Shown here: positions 43,480-52,088 of the stretch, piece after piece
Numbering within the stretch: position 1 is the stretch's first letter
Layout of the letters: the number at the start of each line of letters is the position of its first letter
Assembly (NCBI RefSeq): GCF_025420585.1
Contig: NZ_JAOEGB010000021.1
Span: 1 to 64,000 of the forward strand
Direction of reading: 5' to 3'
Origin: Planotetraspora sp. A-T 1434
GTDB lineage: Bacteria; Actinomycetota; Actinomycetes; Streptosporangiales; Streptosporangiaceae
DNA: 64,000 nucleotides
Notes under the pieces: model-generated
What the model was told of the DNA's origin: nothing
The model's input: only the letters and a program-made list of their open reading frames with translations
Databases searched by the model: none
Program-made: the position numbers and the translations under genes

Positions 43480-44026
43480 AACCCTTGAACCTCTGGCCGA
43501 CCCCGGGGAGACCCCCAAGGAGCGCGTCGATCGCGAGCTCGGCGAGCTGCTGCAGGGGCTCCGGGTCGCCGGCACGGGCGTGCAGGTCCTGTTCGCCTTC
43601 CTACTGACGCTGCCCTTCTCGTCCGGCTTCCACAAGATCGACACGATGGGTCACGGGCTGTTCTACGTCGCGGTCGTGACCGCGGCGGTGGCGTCGATCT
43701 GCTTCATCGCCCCCGCCACCCAGCAGCGCATCCTGTTCAGGTCGGGGCTGAAAGAGCTCCTGCTCCGCCGGGCCAACCGGCTGGGAGTGGTGGGCGGAAT
43801 CTCGCTGGCGATCTCCATGGCCTGCTCGACCAGCCTGGTCGTCGAGGCCATGACGGGTGGGTGGCCAGCGGCGATCATCGGAGTGGCAGTGGGCTTGTTA
43901 AGCGCCTGGCTCTGGTTCATCCAGCCGCTCATGTCACTCCTCCGCGCCCGGAAGCGCGGCCAGTCGCCCACGGGCGGCCGCACATATCACGTGAGCCGCG
44001 ATCTTGAGAACGGCCGCGCACCGTAG
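43472..44026 (+). CDS. DUF6328 membrane protein
   Basis: Protein of 184 residues with four hydrophobic helices. The family opening ERVDRELGELLQGLRVAGTGVQVLFAFLLTLPFSSGF is clear. The tail is basic (LLRARKRGQSPTGGRTYHV). Function unknown. Translationally coupled to the DUF1360 gene. Confidence 0.85.
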   Translation: MGETLEPLADPGETPKERVDRELGELLQGLRVAGTGVQVLFAFLLTLPFSSGFHKIDTMGHGLFYVAVVTAAVASICFIAPATQQRILFRSGLKELLLRRANRLGVVGGISLAISMACSTSLVVEAMTGGWPAAIIGVAVGLLSAWLWFIQPLMSLLRARKRGQSPTGGRTYHVSRDLENGRAP

Positions 44027-44173
44027 GTTCGCCGGACACCCGCATCGCCCCAGCCGCCCGGCGCCACCCCCTCTCACCCACGTCGGCGCGCACGCGAATT
44101 ACGGCAACGCCATCCCAAATCACAACAGCGCGATCGTGGAATTCGTCGTACGCCCTGGAAGGTACTTCCGGGA

Positions 44174-45136
44174 CTATTCGCCGTCCCGCAGCCGAGGCAG
44201 GATCTCCGAAGAGTAGAACTCGAAGAACCCGTCCTGCTCCGGGCCGATCTGCGAGATGTAGACCTCGTCGAAACCGGCCTCGACGTACTGCCGGATGGAC
44301 GCGAGGTGTGCCTCCGGAGAGGGCCCGCAGGCGATCGACTTGGTGGCCTCCTCCTCGGTGACGAGCTCCGAAAGCTGCTTGAAATGCCGCGGCAGCGGCA
44401 GCAACTGGTTGGCCTCACCCGGGATGGCGCTCGTGGGCCACAGCCGGTGGACGGTCTGACGGGCCCCGCTCTCGTCGGTCGACCAGCAGACCTTGACCCC
44501 GGCCGCCGAGGGCTTCCCCTCACCGCCGGCCTTGTGAAACGCCTCCACGAGGTCCGCCGCCGGAGCCGTGGAGATGTACCCGTCGCCGAGCCGTCCGGCC
44601 AGGTCGACAGCCTTGGGGCCGAAGCCGGAGATGTAGATCGGCGGCAACCGCTCGGGCAATGAGTAGATTCTCGCGGTATCGACCTCGTAGAACTCACCCC
44701 GATGGGTCACCAGCTCACCGGTCCACAGCTCGCGGATGATCTCCAGAGCCTCCTCCAGCATCTGCTGGCGTTCCTCCGCCGGAGGCCATCGATCTCCGAG
44801 GATGTGCTCGTTGAGTGCCTCGCCCGTTCCGACGCCGAGACGGAACCTGCCGTCCAGCAGAATCTGCGCCGTCGCCGCCGCCTGCGCGATGACCGCCGGA
44901 TGGATCCGGATGAGCGGGCAGGTCACGGCGGTCGTCACGGGCAGTGACGTGGCCTCGGACAGTGCCCCGATGACCGACCAGACGAACGAACTCTGGCCTT
45001 GCTCGTCGAGCCAGGGATGGAAGTGGTCGGAGATCCACAGCGCCTCGAAGCCGGCCTGCTCCGCCAGCTTGGCCTGCCGTACCAACTCCTTGGGGTCGTG
45101 CTCCTCGCTTGACAGGAAGTATCCGAACGTTGTCAT
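44174..45136 (-). CDS. LLM-class F420-type oxidoreductase (TIGR03557-like)
   Basis: Protein of 320 residues. FGYFLSSEEHDPKELVRQAKLAEQAGFEALWISDHFHPW and VTCPLIRIHPAVIAQAAATAQ with RFRLGVGTGEALNEHILG match the group of F420-dependent enzymes related to glucose-6-phosphate dehydrogenase Fgd. The real substrate is unknown. ATG 45136 (MTTFGYF) is chosen over GTG 45145. Not closely related to the LLM pair at 2.3-4.6 kb. Confidence 0.88.
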   Translation of the reverse strand: MTTFGYFLSSEEHDPKELVRQAKLAEQAGFEALWISDHFHPWLDEQGQSSFVWSVIGALSEATSLPVTTAVTCPLIRIHPAVIAQAAATAQILLDGRFRLGVGTGEALNEHILGDRWPPAEERQQMLEEALEIIRELWTGELVTHRGEFYEVDTARIYSLPERLPPIYISGFGPKAVDLAGRLGDGYISTAPAADLVEAFHKAGGEGKPSAAGVKVCWSTDESGARQTVHRLWPTSAIPGEANQLLPLPRHFKQLSELVTEEEATKSIACGPSPEAHLASIRQYVEAGFDEVYISQIGPEQDGFFEFYSSEILPRLRDGE

Positions 45137-45255
45137 GTTCTTCACATGCCCGGCATCGGTAAAGCAAACGTCAGGCGGAGGTATTGAGCGGCAAATTCGA
45201 CTTCCTCTGGGGCTTGGTGATGTTACGAGCCCATTTGTGAGGGCAGTTGAGGGCC

Positions 45256-45405
45256 ATGGCTACTCTGCTCTGGATCATCGCCGTAGTACTGGTGATCGCC
45301 GGGATCTACGTCATCCTGGCCCGTCGGGACATCCTCTGGGGGATCGTCCTCATTGTCCTCGGGTTCCTCGTCGGCCCGGGTGGCGTCAGTATCTTCAATC
45401 CCTAA
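45256..45405 (+). CDS. GPGG-motif small membrane protein, 49 residues
   Basis: A 49-codon frame encodes MATLLWIIAVVLVIAGIYVI, LARRDILWGIVLIVLGFLVG and PGGVSIFNP: two hydrophobic helices joined by an Arg-Arg-Asp turn and a GPGG near the end. This matches the conserved actinobacterial GPGG-motif small membrane protein family. GAGGG stands two bases before the ATG. The following hairpin (45427) supports a real transcription unit. Confidence 0.8.
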   Translation: MATLLWIIAVVLVIAGIYVILARRDILWGIVLIVLGFLVGPGGVSIFNP

Positions 45406-45589
45406 CCGTTTCAGCCCTGATACGACGGGCGGCGGCCGGCTTAGCGACCGGCCGCCGCCCGTACAAAGCTGTCCCCGACAAAGCTGTCCACGCAAGGCTG
45501 CCCCGGACAAGCCGTCCCGCGTAAAGCCGTGTGTCTGCGAAGCTGCGCGGACAAAACCTACAGAAAGCCGCCTGCGGAAAAGGACGCAC
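45395..45589 (-). CDS. Possible 64-residue pentapeptide-repeat frame
   Basis: The minus-strand frame (GTG 45589) contains RFCPRSFADTRLYAGRLVRG and then SLAWTALSGTALYGRR, with Phe or Leu exactly every fifth residue for seven repeats, as in the pentapeptide beta-helix. The DNA has a degenerate 15-bp period. It runs through the terminator of the opposite gene and has no clear ribosome site, so it may be a decayed fragment. Confidence 0.3.
   Translation of the reverse strand: MRPFPQAAFCRFCPRSFADTRLYAGRLVRGSLAWTALSGTALYGRRPVAKPAAARRIRAETVRD
45427..45460 (+). terminator. Hairpin after the GPGG protein
   Basis: GGGCGGCGGCCGG (45427-45439), 8-base loop, CCGGCCGCCGCCC (45448-45460): a perfect 13-bp GC stem, 22 bp past the stop. 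Confidence 0.82.
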
Positions 45590-45677
45590 GTTTCTCTACA
45601 ACACCGCCAAGACTGGGCGACACCAAGACAGGGCACGCGTAAGGGCCGCCCATGAAAGGCCGCCCCGTACGCGCTGA

Positions 45678-46409
45678 TCAGCAGTCGCCGTCCCCGTTGA
45701 GGCAGTAGACGACGTAGGCGTGCTCGATCACGGGAAGCGCGACGTTCCGTACGCGAATCCCGCCGGGGGTCATGCCCTTCTCGGTTCCCGCGTGGGCATG
45801 GCCGTGCACGAACAGGTCGGCCCCCTCCGCGTCGGCCGCCTCCGCGAGGAGGTAGCTGCCGAGGAACGGGTAGATCTCCGGCGGCTCTCCCGTAAGGGTG
45901 TCCTTGACTGGCGAGTAGTGGCTGAGCACGACCTTGTGGTCGGCTTCGAGGCCCTTCAGCGCCAGGCGCCACCGCTCGGCGATCTCCCTGGTGTGCCGGA
46001 CGAACGCCTTGGTCTCCGGCTCGCCGAACTCGCTGGCGCACTTGCCGGCGAACCCCCCGCCGAAGCCCTTTCCCCCGGCCACGCCGAGCCGTAGCCCGTC
46101 GAGCGGCACCACCGTGGAGTCGTCGTCGAGCACGGTGATCCCGGCGTCCCTCAGGACCTCGATGATCTCCTTGTTGGCGTCGGAGTGGTAGTCGTGGTTG
46201 CCGAGCACGGCGACGACCGGAATGGGCAGGTCCCGCAGCTCTTCGGCGACCACGCGGCCTTCCTGGACCGTCCCGTGCCTGGTCAGGTCCCCACCGACGA
46301 GCAGGACTTCGGCGCGCTGTTCGATGCCTTCGAGCTTCTTCCGGTAGTGGCCGCGGACGTCCTCGCCCAGATGGATGTCCGCCACCGCGGCGATCCGCAG
46401 GTCCCTCAC
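45678..46409 (-). CDS. Metallophosphoesterase
   Basis: Calcineurin-like phosphoesterase of 243 residues. All metal motifs are visible: ADIHLGED, VGGDLTRHG, LGNHDYHS, VLSHYSP and VHGHAHAG. Cleaves phosphoesters with two metal ions; the substrate is unknown. GTG start 46409 overlaps the BON gene's stop (GTGA), so the two are coupled. Confidence 0.9.
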   Translation of the reverse strand: MRDLRIAAVADIHLGEDVRGHYRKKLEGIEQRAEVLLVGGDLTRHGTVQEGRVVAEELRDLPIPVVAVLGNHDYHSDANKEIIEVLRDAGITVLDDDSTVVPLDGLRLGVAGGKGFGGGFAGKCASEFGEPETKAFVRHTREIAERWRLALKGLEADHKVVLSHYSPVKDTLTGEPPEIYPFLGSYLLAEAADAEGADLFVHGHAHAGTEKGMTPGGIRVRNVALPVIEHAYVVYCLNGDGDC

Positions 46410-46663
46410 AGGTGTTCCTCCTCCCCCGGCTCGCGTACCTCCACGAGCTTGATCTCGTTGTGCACCCTCAGTCCGGGAGCCGTCTCCCGCGCGACATCCT
46501 CGATCTGGTGCCGGCGCTCGTCGCTGGACACCTGGCCCCGGAGGAACAGTTCCTCCCCGCGAACGTCCACCCGGATGCCCAGCTCGTTGGTCCGGTCGTC
46601 CTCAGCGAGCACCCGCTGGACGCGGGCCGCGACGTAGTGCGGCGCATAGTGCGGCGTCTCCAT
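46406..46663 (-). CDS. BON-domain protein, 85 residues
   Basis: A single BON domain: VAARVQRVLAEDDRTNELGI, RVDVRGEELFLRGQVSSDER, RHQIEDVARETAPGLRVHNE. It has no signal peptide. BON domains bind phospholipids or serve as small-molecule adaptors. ATG 46663 follows GAGGGGG. First gene of the pair with the phosphoesterase. Confidence 0.87.
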   Translation of the reverse strand: METPHYAPHYVAARVQRVLAEDDRTNELGIRVDVRGEELFLRGQVSSDERRHQIEDVARETAPGLRVHNEIKLVEVREPGEEEHL

Positions 46664-47220
46664 GGTTTCCCCCTCAATCCTGTACGGCTACCGCCGGCGC
46701 GTGCTGCCGTGCTGCCCACCGGCTTAGCGGCGAAACTCACTGGTTTGAGGTCCATCTGTCAGGATATGGTGATTAAGGACCTTGGTGCCTAAGACGCAGG
46801 TATCTCCTTGGCGTAAGCATGCCGTTATGGAGGAGCGTTCTTGGGAATGGGTCGCGTCTCCCCGCGCGTCGACAGGCCTCTGGGCCACGTCGGCGCAACC
46901 CTGGACAAGGGCCACACCCAGTGCCGCACCAAGCGTCTTCCGGCGCGTCCGCAGAGGCGTTACCGCCCCGCGGATCACGCCACCGACCACGGGCATCTCC
47001 CGAAGCCCGGCGACACACACCCCGGCCGTACACAGCCCGGCCGTACACAGCCCGGCCGTACACAGCCCGGCCGTACACAGCCCGGCCGTACACAGCCGCC
47101 CGCCGCGCAGCGCCGTCTCCCCGCAGGCTGCGCCGATCTGTCCGGTTTCCGGGCATTCACACCTGGACTCCATGACCCCCGAGCCGGGTACTCGCCACTC
47201 CCACTCATGGAGGTACCCCG
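46664..47220. other. 557-bp spacer with a 15-bp repeat array
   Basis: Between the BON gene (minus) and the GT4 gene (plus). It holds the promoters of both and the perfect 5 x 15-bp array at 47021. A minus-strand frame through the array (from about 47257 to 46724) reads ETALRGGRL then LCTAG repeats, but it overlaps the GT4 start and is not accepted as a gene. Confidence 0.5.
47021..47095. repeat. Five perfect copies of a 15-bp tandem repeat
   Basis: CCCGGCCGTACACAG occurs five times without interruption (starts 47021, 47036, 47051, 47066, 47081). On the minus strand each unit reads Leu-Cys-Thr-Ala-Gly, and the flanks keep the five-residue Leu/Val spacing (ALRGGRL before, GVCVAGL after). Confidence 0.95.
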
Positions 47221-48444
47221 GTGAAGGTAGCAATGGTCTCCGAACACGCCAGTCCACTGGCCACCCTTGGCGGCGTGGACGCTGGCGGCCAGAACGTCCA
47301 CGTCGCCGCGCTGGCCCGGGAAATCGCCGGGCAGGGGCACGAGGTCACCGTCTACACACGCAAGGACAGCCCCGACCTTCCCGAGTCGGTCGCGTTCGGC
47401 CCCAGGCTCAACGTCGTCCACGTGCCGGCGGGCCCGGCCAAGGAGATCCCCAAGGACGAGATCCCGCCCTGGATTCCGGAGTTCGGGAAGTGGCTGCACG
47501 ACCGGTGGCTGTTCGACCGGCCGGACATCGCGCACAGCCACTTCTGGATGAGCGGCCTCGCCACGCTGGCCGCGGCCGAGGAGCTCCGCGTCCCGGTCGT
47601 CCACACCTACCACGCGCTGGGCAACGTGAAACGGCGCCACCAGGGCCCGGCGGACACCAGCCCGCGTGACCGGATCAGGGCCGAGGCCGGGATCGGGCAC
47701 CGGGTCGACGCGATCATCGCGACCTGCCGCGACGAGGTGGACGAGCTGATCCGGATGGGCGTGCCACGCCGGGCGACCCACATCGTGCCCTGTGGCGTCG
47801 ACGCCGGCATGTTCAACTCCCGCGTGGCGCCGCTGAAGCGGCCGGGTCGTCACCGTGAAACGAGGCCGCGGCTGCTGTCGGTCGGCCGCCTCGTGCCGCG
47901 CAAGGGTGTCGACACGACCATCGAGGCTCTGCGGTACCTCAGGGACGCCGAGCTGGTGATCGCGGGCGGCCCCCCCAGCTCGGCGCTGCACCGCGACCCC
48001 GAGGTGACCCGGCTGCGCTGGACGGCGGCCCAGGCGGGCGTCGGCGCCCGGGTGCGCTTCCTGGGGCAGGTCGGCCGGGAGGCGCTCCCCGGGCTGATGC
48101 GCTCGGCGTCCGCCGTCGTCTCGGTCCCGTGGTACGAGCCGTTCGGCATGGTGGCCCTTGAGGCGATGGCCTGTGGGGTCCCCGTCGTGGCCTCGGCCGT
48201 GGGCGGCCAGAAGGAGACCGTCGTCCACGGCGTGACCGGCGTGCTCGTCCCGCCGCGGAAGCCGTTGGTGCTGGCCAGGGCGCTGCGGAAGCTCCTCGAC
48301 GACCCCGTGCTGCGCACCGCGTACGGCATCGCGGGAGCGGACCGGGCCAAGGTCAGGTACAGCTGGGACCGGATCGCCTCGGAGACGCTGGCGATCTACA
48401 ACGGGGTCCTTTCCTCCCGGACCCTCGAAAGGAACGCCTCTTGA
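47221..48444 (+). CDS. GT4-family glycosyltransferase
   Basis: Retaining GT-B glycosyltransferase of 407 residues. N-lobe: MVSEHASPLATLGGVDAGGQNVHVAALAREIAGQGHEV. C-lobe: RLLSVGRLVPRKGVD and the EX7E motif in EPFGMVALEAMACGVPVVAS. Resembles MshA/sucrose-phosphate-synthase-like enzymes, using a nucleotide-sugar donor. GTG 47221 follows GGAGG. First gene of the heptose/glycan cluster; the GT9 gene follows after 94 bp. Confidence 0.9.
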   Translation: MKVAMVSEHASPLATLGGVDAGGQNVHVAALAREIAGQGHEVTVYTRKDSPDLPESVAFGPRLNVVHVPAGPAKEIPKDEIPPWIPEFGKWLHDRWLFDRPDIAHSHFWMSGLATLAAAEELRVPVVHTYHALGNVKRRHQGPADTSPRDRIRAEAGIGHRVDAIIATCRDEVDELIRMGVPRRATHIVPCGVDAGMFNSRVAPLKRPGRHRETRPRLLSVGRLVPRKGVDTTIEALRYLRDAELVIAGGPPSSALHRDPEVTRLRWTAAQAGVGARVRFLGQVGREALPGLMRSASAVVSVPWYEPFGMVALEAMACGVPVVASAVGGQKETVVHGVTGVLVPPRKPLVLARALRKLLDDPVLRTAYGIAGADRAKVRYSWDRIASETLAIYNGVLSSRTLERNAS

Positions 48445-48538
48445 GATCACCGCTCGTAGAACTCGTGGACCTCGTAAAGCTTTCAGGACGACAACTCTCA
48501 GAACGACTGATCGACACGTACGCGCCGGAGGACAGATC

Positions 48539-49531
48539 GTGGCGGTGACGGCTCTTGTTCTCCGCTCAATGGGCATCGGCGGCCTGCTGACCGCGGTGCC
48601 CGCGCTCCGCGCCCTGCGGCGTGGAGGGATCCGGGTGGTCCTCGCCACCCCGCCCGAGCTCAGCGAGCTCGCCGCGCTGACCGGGGCCGTGGACAGGATT
48701 CTCCCGACGTACGGCCTGGCCTCCCTCTCGTGGCCGGGCCCGGGTGAGGAGGAATCCGACCATCCGCCGCTCATGCCGGACCTGGCGATCAACCTGCACG
48801 GCAGCGGCCCGAAGAGTCACCAGGTCCTCCACGACCTCCGGCCACGCCGGCTGTGGGCGTACGCCAACCCCAGCCTGCCCTGGGTCAAGGGCCCGCGGTG
48901 GGACCCGTCCGAGCCCGACGTGCTCCGGTGGTGCCGCCTGGTCGAGTGGTACGGCGTGCCGGCCGACCCGGAGGATCTCCGGCTGCCGACCCCGATGGTC
49001 GCCAGCCCCGCGCCCGGGGCCGTCGTGATCCATCCCGGCGGGCTCGACGTGGCGCGGCGCTGGCCGCCCGAGCGGTTCGCCGCCGTCGCGCGGGCCATCG
49101 CGGGCGAGGGGCTGCCCGTGGTGATCACGGGCAGCCGCCGGGAGCGGCCGATGGCGCTGCTCGTCGCGACGCAGGCCGTGCTGCCCCCGCAGATCGTGCT
49201 CGCGGGCCGCACGTCCCTGCGTGAGCTGTGCGCCCTGGTCGCCGGGGCGCGGCTGGTGATCAGCGGCGACGCCGGGATGGCCCAGCTCGCCACGTCGTAC
49301 GGCACGCCGTCGGTGGTCGTCCTCGGCCAGCAGGGATCGGCGCGCTCGGCCCAATCCGGCGAGAGGTCCGGTGGGAGCCGTAAGCATCAGACCCTCCTCC
49401 AGACGTTCTGCCCGTCATCGCCCGGGTCGCCGCGGCAGTCACTCCAGCGGAGCACCGACGTCACGGACGACGTCCTGCCGGCTGAGGTCCTCAAGGCCGC
49501 CGAACGCGCTCTCGGCGCAGGAGTGCGATGA
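48539..49531 (+). CDS. GT9-family (heptosyltransferase-like) glycosyltransferase
   Basis: Protein of 330 residues. GT9 landmarks: LRSMGIGGLLTAVPALRALR, DLAINLHGSG, AVVIHPGGLDVARRWPPERFAAVARAI and the donor-site end LVISGDAGMAQLATSYGTPSVVVLG. It resembles WaaF/WaaC-type ADP-heptose transferases. After GTPSVVVLG about 45 residues (ARSAQSGERSGGSRKHQTLLQ) look unlike the family and may reflect compensating small indels. GTG 48539 follows GGAGGA. The 3' end overlaps the convergent topoisomerase gene by 41 bp. Confidence 0.82.
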   Translation: MAVTALVLRSMGIGGLLTAVPALRALRRGGIRVVLATPPELSELAALTGAVDRILPTYGLASLSWPGPGEEESDHPPLMPDLAINLHGSGPKSHQVLHDLRPRRLWAYANPSLPWVKGPRWDPSEPDVLRWCRLVEWYGVPADPEDLRLPTPMVASPAPGAVVIHPGGLDVARRWPPERFAAVARAIAGEGLPVVITGSRRERPMALLVATQAVLPPQIVLAGRTSLRELCALVAGARLVISGDAGMAQLATSYGTPSVVVLGQQGSARSAQSGERSGGSRKHQTLLQTFCPSSPGSPRQSLQRSTDVTDDVLPAEVLKAAERALGAGVR

Positions 49532-50708
49532 CGGCCTCCTCCACCGGGCCATGGGTGGCGAGCTGCCCCTGGCCGGTGTCCTTGCCGAGCCCTTCGAGCG
49601 GGATCGTCTTCCCGCGCTCGTAGAGCTCGACGAGGCGGGGGTCCACGTAGGACGCGCGGGCCACGGCCGGGGTGTTGCCGAGATATTCGGACACCTCGGT
49701 CATCACCCTGGAGACCGCCTTCTTCCGTCCCGCCGTGCTGTGCACCGGCTTGGATACGGCGAGGCCCACGGCGGCCAGGACGGTCGCGTGCCAGGTGCGG
49801 AAGTCCTTGGCCGTGACCTCCGTGCCGAACACGTCCCTCAGGTAGGCGTTGATGTCGGCGCTGCGGACGTCGGCCCAGCCCTCATCGGTCTGGTAGCGGA
49901 GCAGCTCACCCCTGTGATTGGACAGCGCGCCGACGACGGCGCAGACATCGGAGTCGGCCAGCACCTGCTCCCGCTCCTTGCGGCCCTTGGCGAGGTATTT
50001 GCACACCACCTTGCCGTCACGGCACTTGACGTGCGAGGTCCGCAGGGTGGCCAGGCCGTACGAGTCGGTGTACTCCTCGCCGCCGACACGGAAGAAGCCG
50101 ATGTCGAGCATCCTCGCGGCGGCGGCGAGCACCCGTTCACGGTTCAGCCCGTCGCCCTGGAGGTCCTTGGCCACCCGCTCCCGGAAGGCCGGGAGCCGCT
50201 TGGCCATCGACAGCACGTGATCGAACTTGGCCTCGTCCTGCTGCCGGCGCCACACGTCGTGATACCGGTACTGACGACGGCCGGCCGAGTCTGTCCCCAC
50301 GGCCTGGAGATGCCCGTCGGGAGACCCGCAGATCCACACGTCGGTCCAGGCGGGCGGGATGGCCAGCGACCTGATCCGCCGCAGCGTCGAGGCATCCCTG
50401 ACCGGCCGTCCGGAGGCCCAGGTGTAGCCGAACCCGCGCCCGTGCCGCCGCCGCCTGATGCCGGGCTCGTTCGGATCACTTGGACGCAACGTGATCGCGG
50501 GAGCCTCGAACGCCTTCGCCAGTGCTTTCCTCGATACCTTCCCGGAAGGTCCCGTGGACGCCCTTCCCCCCGCCCTCCTCACGCTCTTCGTGGAGATCGC
50601 CGCCGACGCCCTCCCGGGGCTCTTCGCCGATCGAGCCGGCTCTCCCGCCTTCGCCGCCTTTCCTGATCGGCCCGACGCCTTGGCCCGAGCCGCCCTGGAC
50701 GCCGTCAT
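49491..50708 (-). CDS. DNA topoisomerase IB (poxvirus type)
   Basis: Relaxes supercoils through a 3'-phosphotyrosyl link. The protein has 405 residues. A basic Ala/Lys/Arg-rich tail (1-65) precedes the core: PPAWTDVWICGSPDGHLQAVGTDSAGRRQYRYHDVWR, YGLATLRTSHVKCRDGKVVCKYLAKG, FRTWHATVLAA, and the catalytic tyrosine in NTPAVARASYVDPRLVELYE. The start codon overlaps the stop of the upstream GT9 gene (ATGA), so it is cotranscribed with a glycosyltransferase, an odd pairing. It converges with, and overlaps, the GT9 at 48539. Confidence 0.92.
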   Translation of the reverse strand: MTASRAARAKASGRSGKAAKAGEPARSAKSPGRASAAISTKSVRRAGGRASTGPSGKVSRKALAKAFEAPAITLRPSDPNEPGIRRRRHGRGFGYTWASGRPVRDASTLRRIRSLAIPPAWTDVWICGSPDGHLQAVGTDSAGRRQYRYHDVWRRQQDEAKFDHVLSMAKRLPAFRERVAKDLQGDGLNRERVLAAAARMLDIGFFRVGGEEYTDSYGLATLRTSHVKCRDGKVVCKYLAKGRKEREQVLADSDVCAVVGALSNHRGELLRYQTDEGWADVRSADINAYLRDVFGTEVTAKDFRTWHATVLAAVGLAVSKPVHSTAGRKKAVSRVMTEVSEYLGNTPAVARASYVDPRLVELYERGKTIPLEGLGKDTGQGQLATHGPVEEAVIALLRRERVRRP

Positions 50709-51748
50709 CGGAGGAGATCCTGAGCTTGGTCGAGCACGTCGTCCACGATCACGTCACCGACCCAGGAAGCCGAGCGATGCCCGCAGTCCTCGATGCCGGG
50801 GCTCGTGCCGTCCCTGCCGCAGGTCGGGCAGCGCGTGGTCCACGAGATCAGCGGCCGGTGCAGGCGCCTGCTCAGCGGGCCCCAGTTGATCAGATTGCCG
50901 CACCAGTAGACGCCCACGGTCGGCGTCCCGGTGGCGGCGGCCAGGTGACGCGGCCCGGTGTCGTTCGAGACGAGCAGGTCGCAGGCGGCGTAGAGCGCGG
51001 TGAGCCCACCCAGCGACAGCTCGTCGATCACGGCTCTGGCGGGCCGCTTCATCGCGGCCAGAGTCTGCTCGACGACGTCCCGCTCCGCCTCGGTGCCGGT
51101 CACGACGACCGGCCGCCCCAGGCGGTCGGCCACCTCGGCGAACCGCTCCGGCGGCCAGCGACGGCGGGGGTCCCCCGCTCCCGGGTGGATCGCCACCAGG
51201 CCCCGGGGCAGCCTGCCGAGAGTCTGGTTCAGCTCGGCCCAGTCCTCCCGGATGACGGCCACTCGAGGCTCGACGTCGCAGGTTCCCGCGCCGAGAAGCC
51301 CGGCGACCTCCAGATAACGCAACGTCTCATGCTGGTAATGGATATAGGGAACCCACCTGTCGAGCCGCTCGGCATCCGGCGTGCACAGCCCGGCCGTCAG
51401 CGCCGCCCCCAGCCGGCGGATGAAGGGGTTGGAGTTGCGCCCGCCGCCGTGCATCTGCACCGCGACGTCAAATCTGCGTGCGCGCAGGTCATCATAGATC
51501 TCGCCGGGAGCCTCGGATCCGTCGGCGGTCACACCTGAGATCGCCGGGAGGGCCACCACCTCGTCCACGGGGCCCGGACGATTCCGCAGGAACCGGGCGT
51601 GCCACTCCCGCCCCAGCAAAGTGATCTTCGCGGAGGGATACGCCCTTCTCAACGCTTCCATGGCGGGCAGGGCGAGCAGGAGGTCGCCCAGGGCGTTGGC
51701 CCTCAGCACGGCGATCCGTTCGACGCCTTCGACCAGCAGCGCCGTCAT
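50705..51748 (-). CDS. GT9-family glycosyltransferase (ADP-heptose:LPS heptosyltransferase-like)
   Basis: Protein of 347 residues. Clear GT9 features: RIAVLRANALGDLLLALPAMEALRRAYP, DVAVQMHGGGRNSNPFIRRLGA, LVAIHPGAGDPRRRWPPERFAEVADRLG, LLVSNDTGPRHLAAATGTPTVGVYW. A Cys pair (TTRCPTCGRDG) near the end is typical of the actinobacterial subgroup. Start ATG 51748; the frame opens far upstream without family sequence. Transcribed away from hldE. Confidence 0.9.
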   Translation of the reverse strand: MTALLVEGVERIAVLRANALGDLLLALPAMEALRRAYPSAKITLLGREWHARFLRNRPGPVDEVVALPAISGVTADGSEAPGEIYDDLRARRFDVAVQMHGGGRNSNPFIRRLGAALTAGLCTPDAERLDRWVPYIHYQHETLRYLEVAGLLGAGTCDVEPRVAVIREDWAELNQTLGRLPRGLVAIHPGAGDPRRRWPPERFAEVADRLGRPVVVTGTEAERDVVEQTLAAMKRPARAVIDELSLGGLTALYAACDLLVSNDTGPRHLAAATGTPTVGVYWCGNLINWGPLSRRLHRPLISWTTRCPTCGRDGTSPGIEDCGHRSASWVGDVIVDDVLDQAQDLLR

Positions 51749-52088
51749 GGCACCCGCCCGCCAGCCGCCACCATGCCGCCCGACGCGCTCAGACCGGCTG
51801 TCGTCATCGGACCGTCCGCCCTCATCAGGACGTCTGCCGTCATCAGGCTCATGCGGTCGCCCATACGCACCCCCCACTCCATGCGGCCCTGTACCGCACC
51901 GGTTCCGGCCGAAACCTCCCCATTTGCTGCTCGTCCCGGCCGCCCCTGCCCCCGGCGGCGACCGTGCCGCGATACTCGTCCCGGCTACCCCATGAACCTC
52001 CACGCAAACACGGTGCGGACCGCCGCCGGGGTGGGGCCGGGCGAGTGGCCGCCGTTTCCCTCCGGCTTCTCCGGGTAGCCGCCCCTTT
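51749..52088. promoter_or_regulatory. Divergent spacer between GT9 and hldE
   Basis: This 340-bp gap must contain both promoters. An imperfect 18-bp repeat (TCATCGGACCGTCCGCCC, then TCATCAGGACGTCTGCCG, then TCATCAGG) lies at about 51804-51847. A 35-codon minus-strand frame (51745-51852) ends in an ATGA overlap with the GT9 start and could be a leader peptide; support is weak. Confidence 0.45.

Noticed and set aside
47021-47095. CRISPR-like array
   Set aside because: The five 15-bp units abut without spacers and there are no cas genes; it is a tandem repeat.
46724-47257. 177-codon minus-strand frame containing the LCTAG repeats
   Set aside because: It overlaps the GT4 start region, lacks a ribosome site and loses any pattern outside 46990-47130; kept only as a repeat observation.
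51745-51852. 35-codon leader frame with ATGA overlap to the GT9 start
   Set aside because: No ribosome site and a sequence made largely of an 18-bp repeat; the overlap may be chance, so it is only mentioned in the spacer entry.
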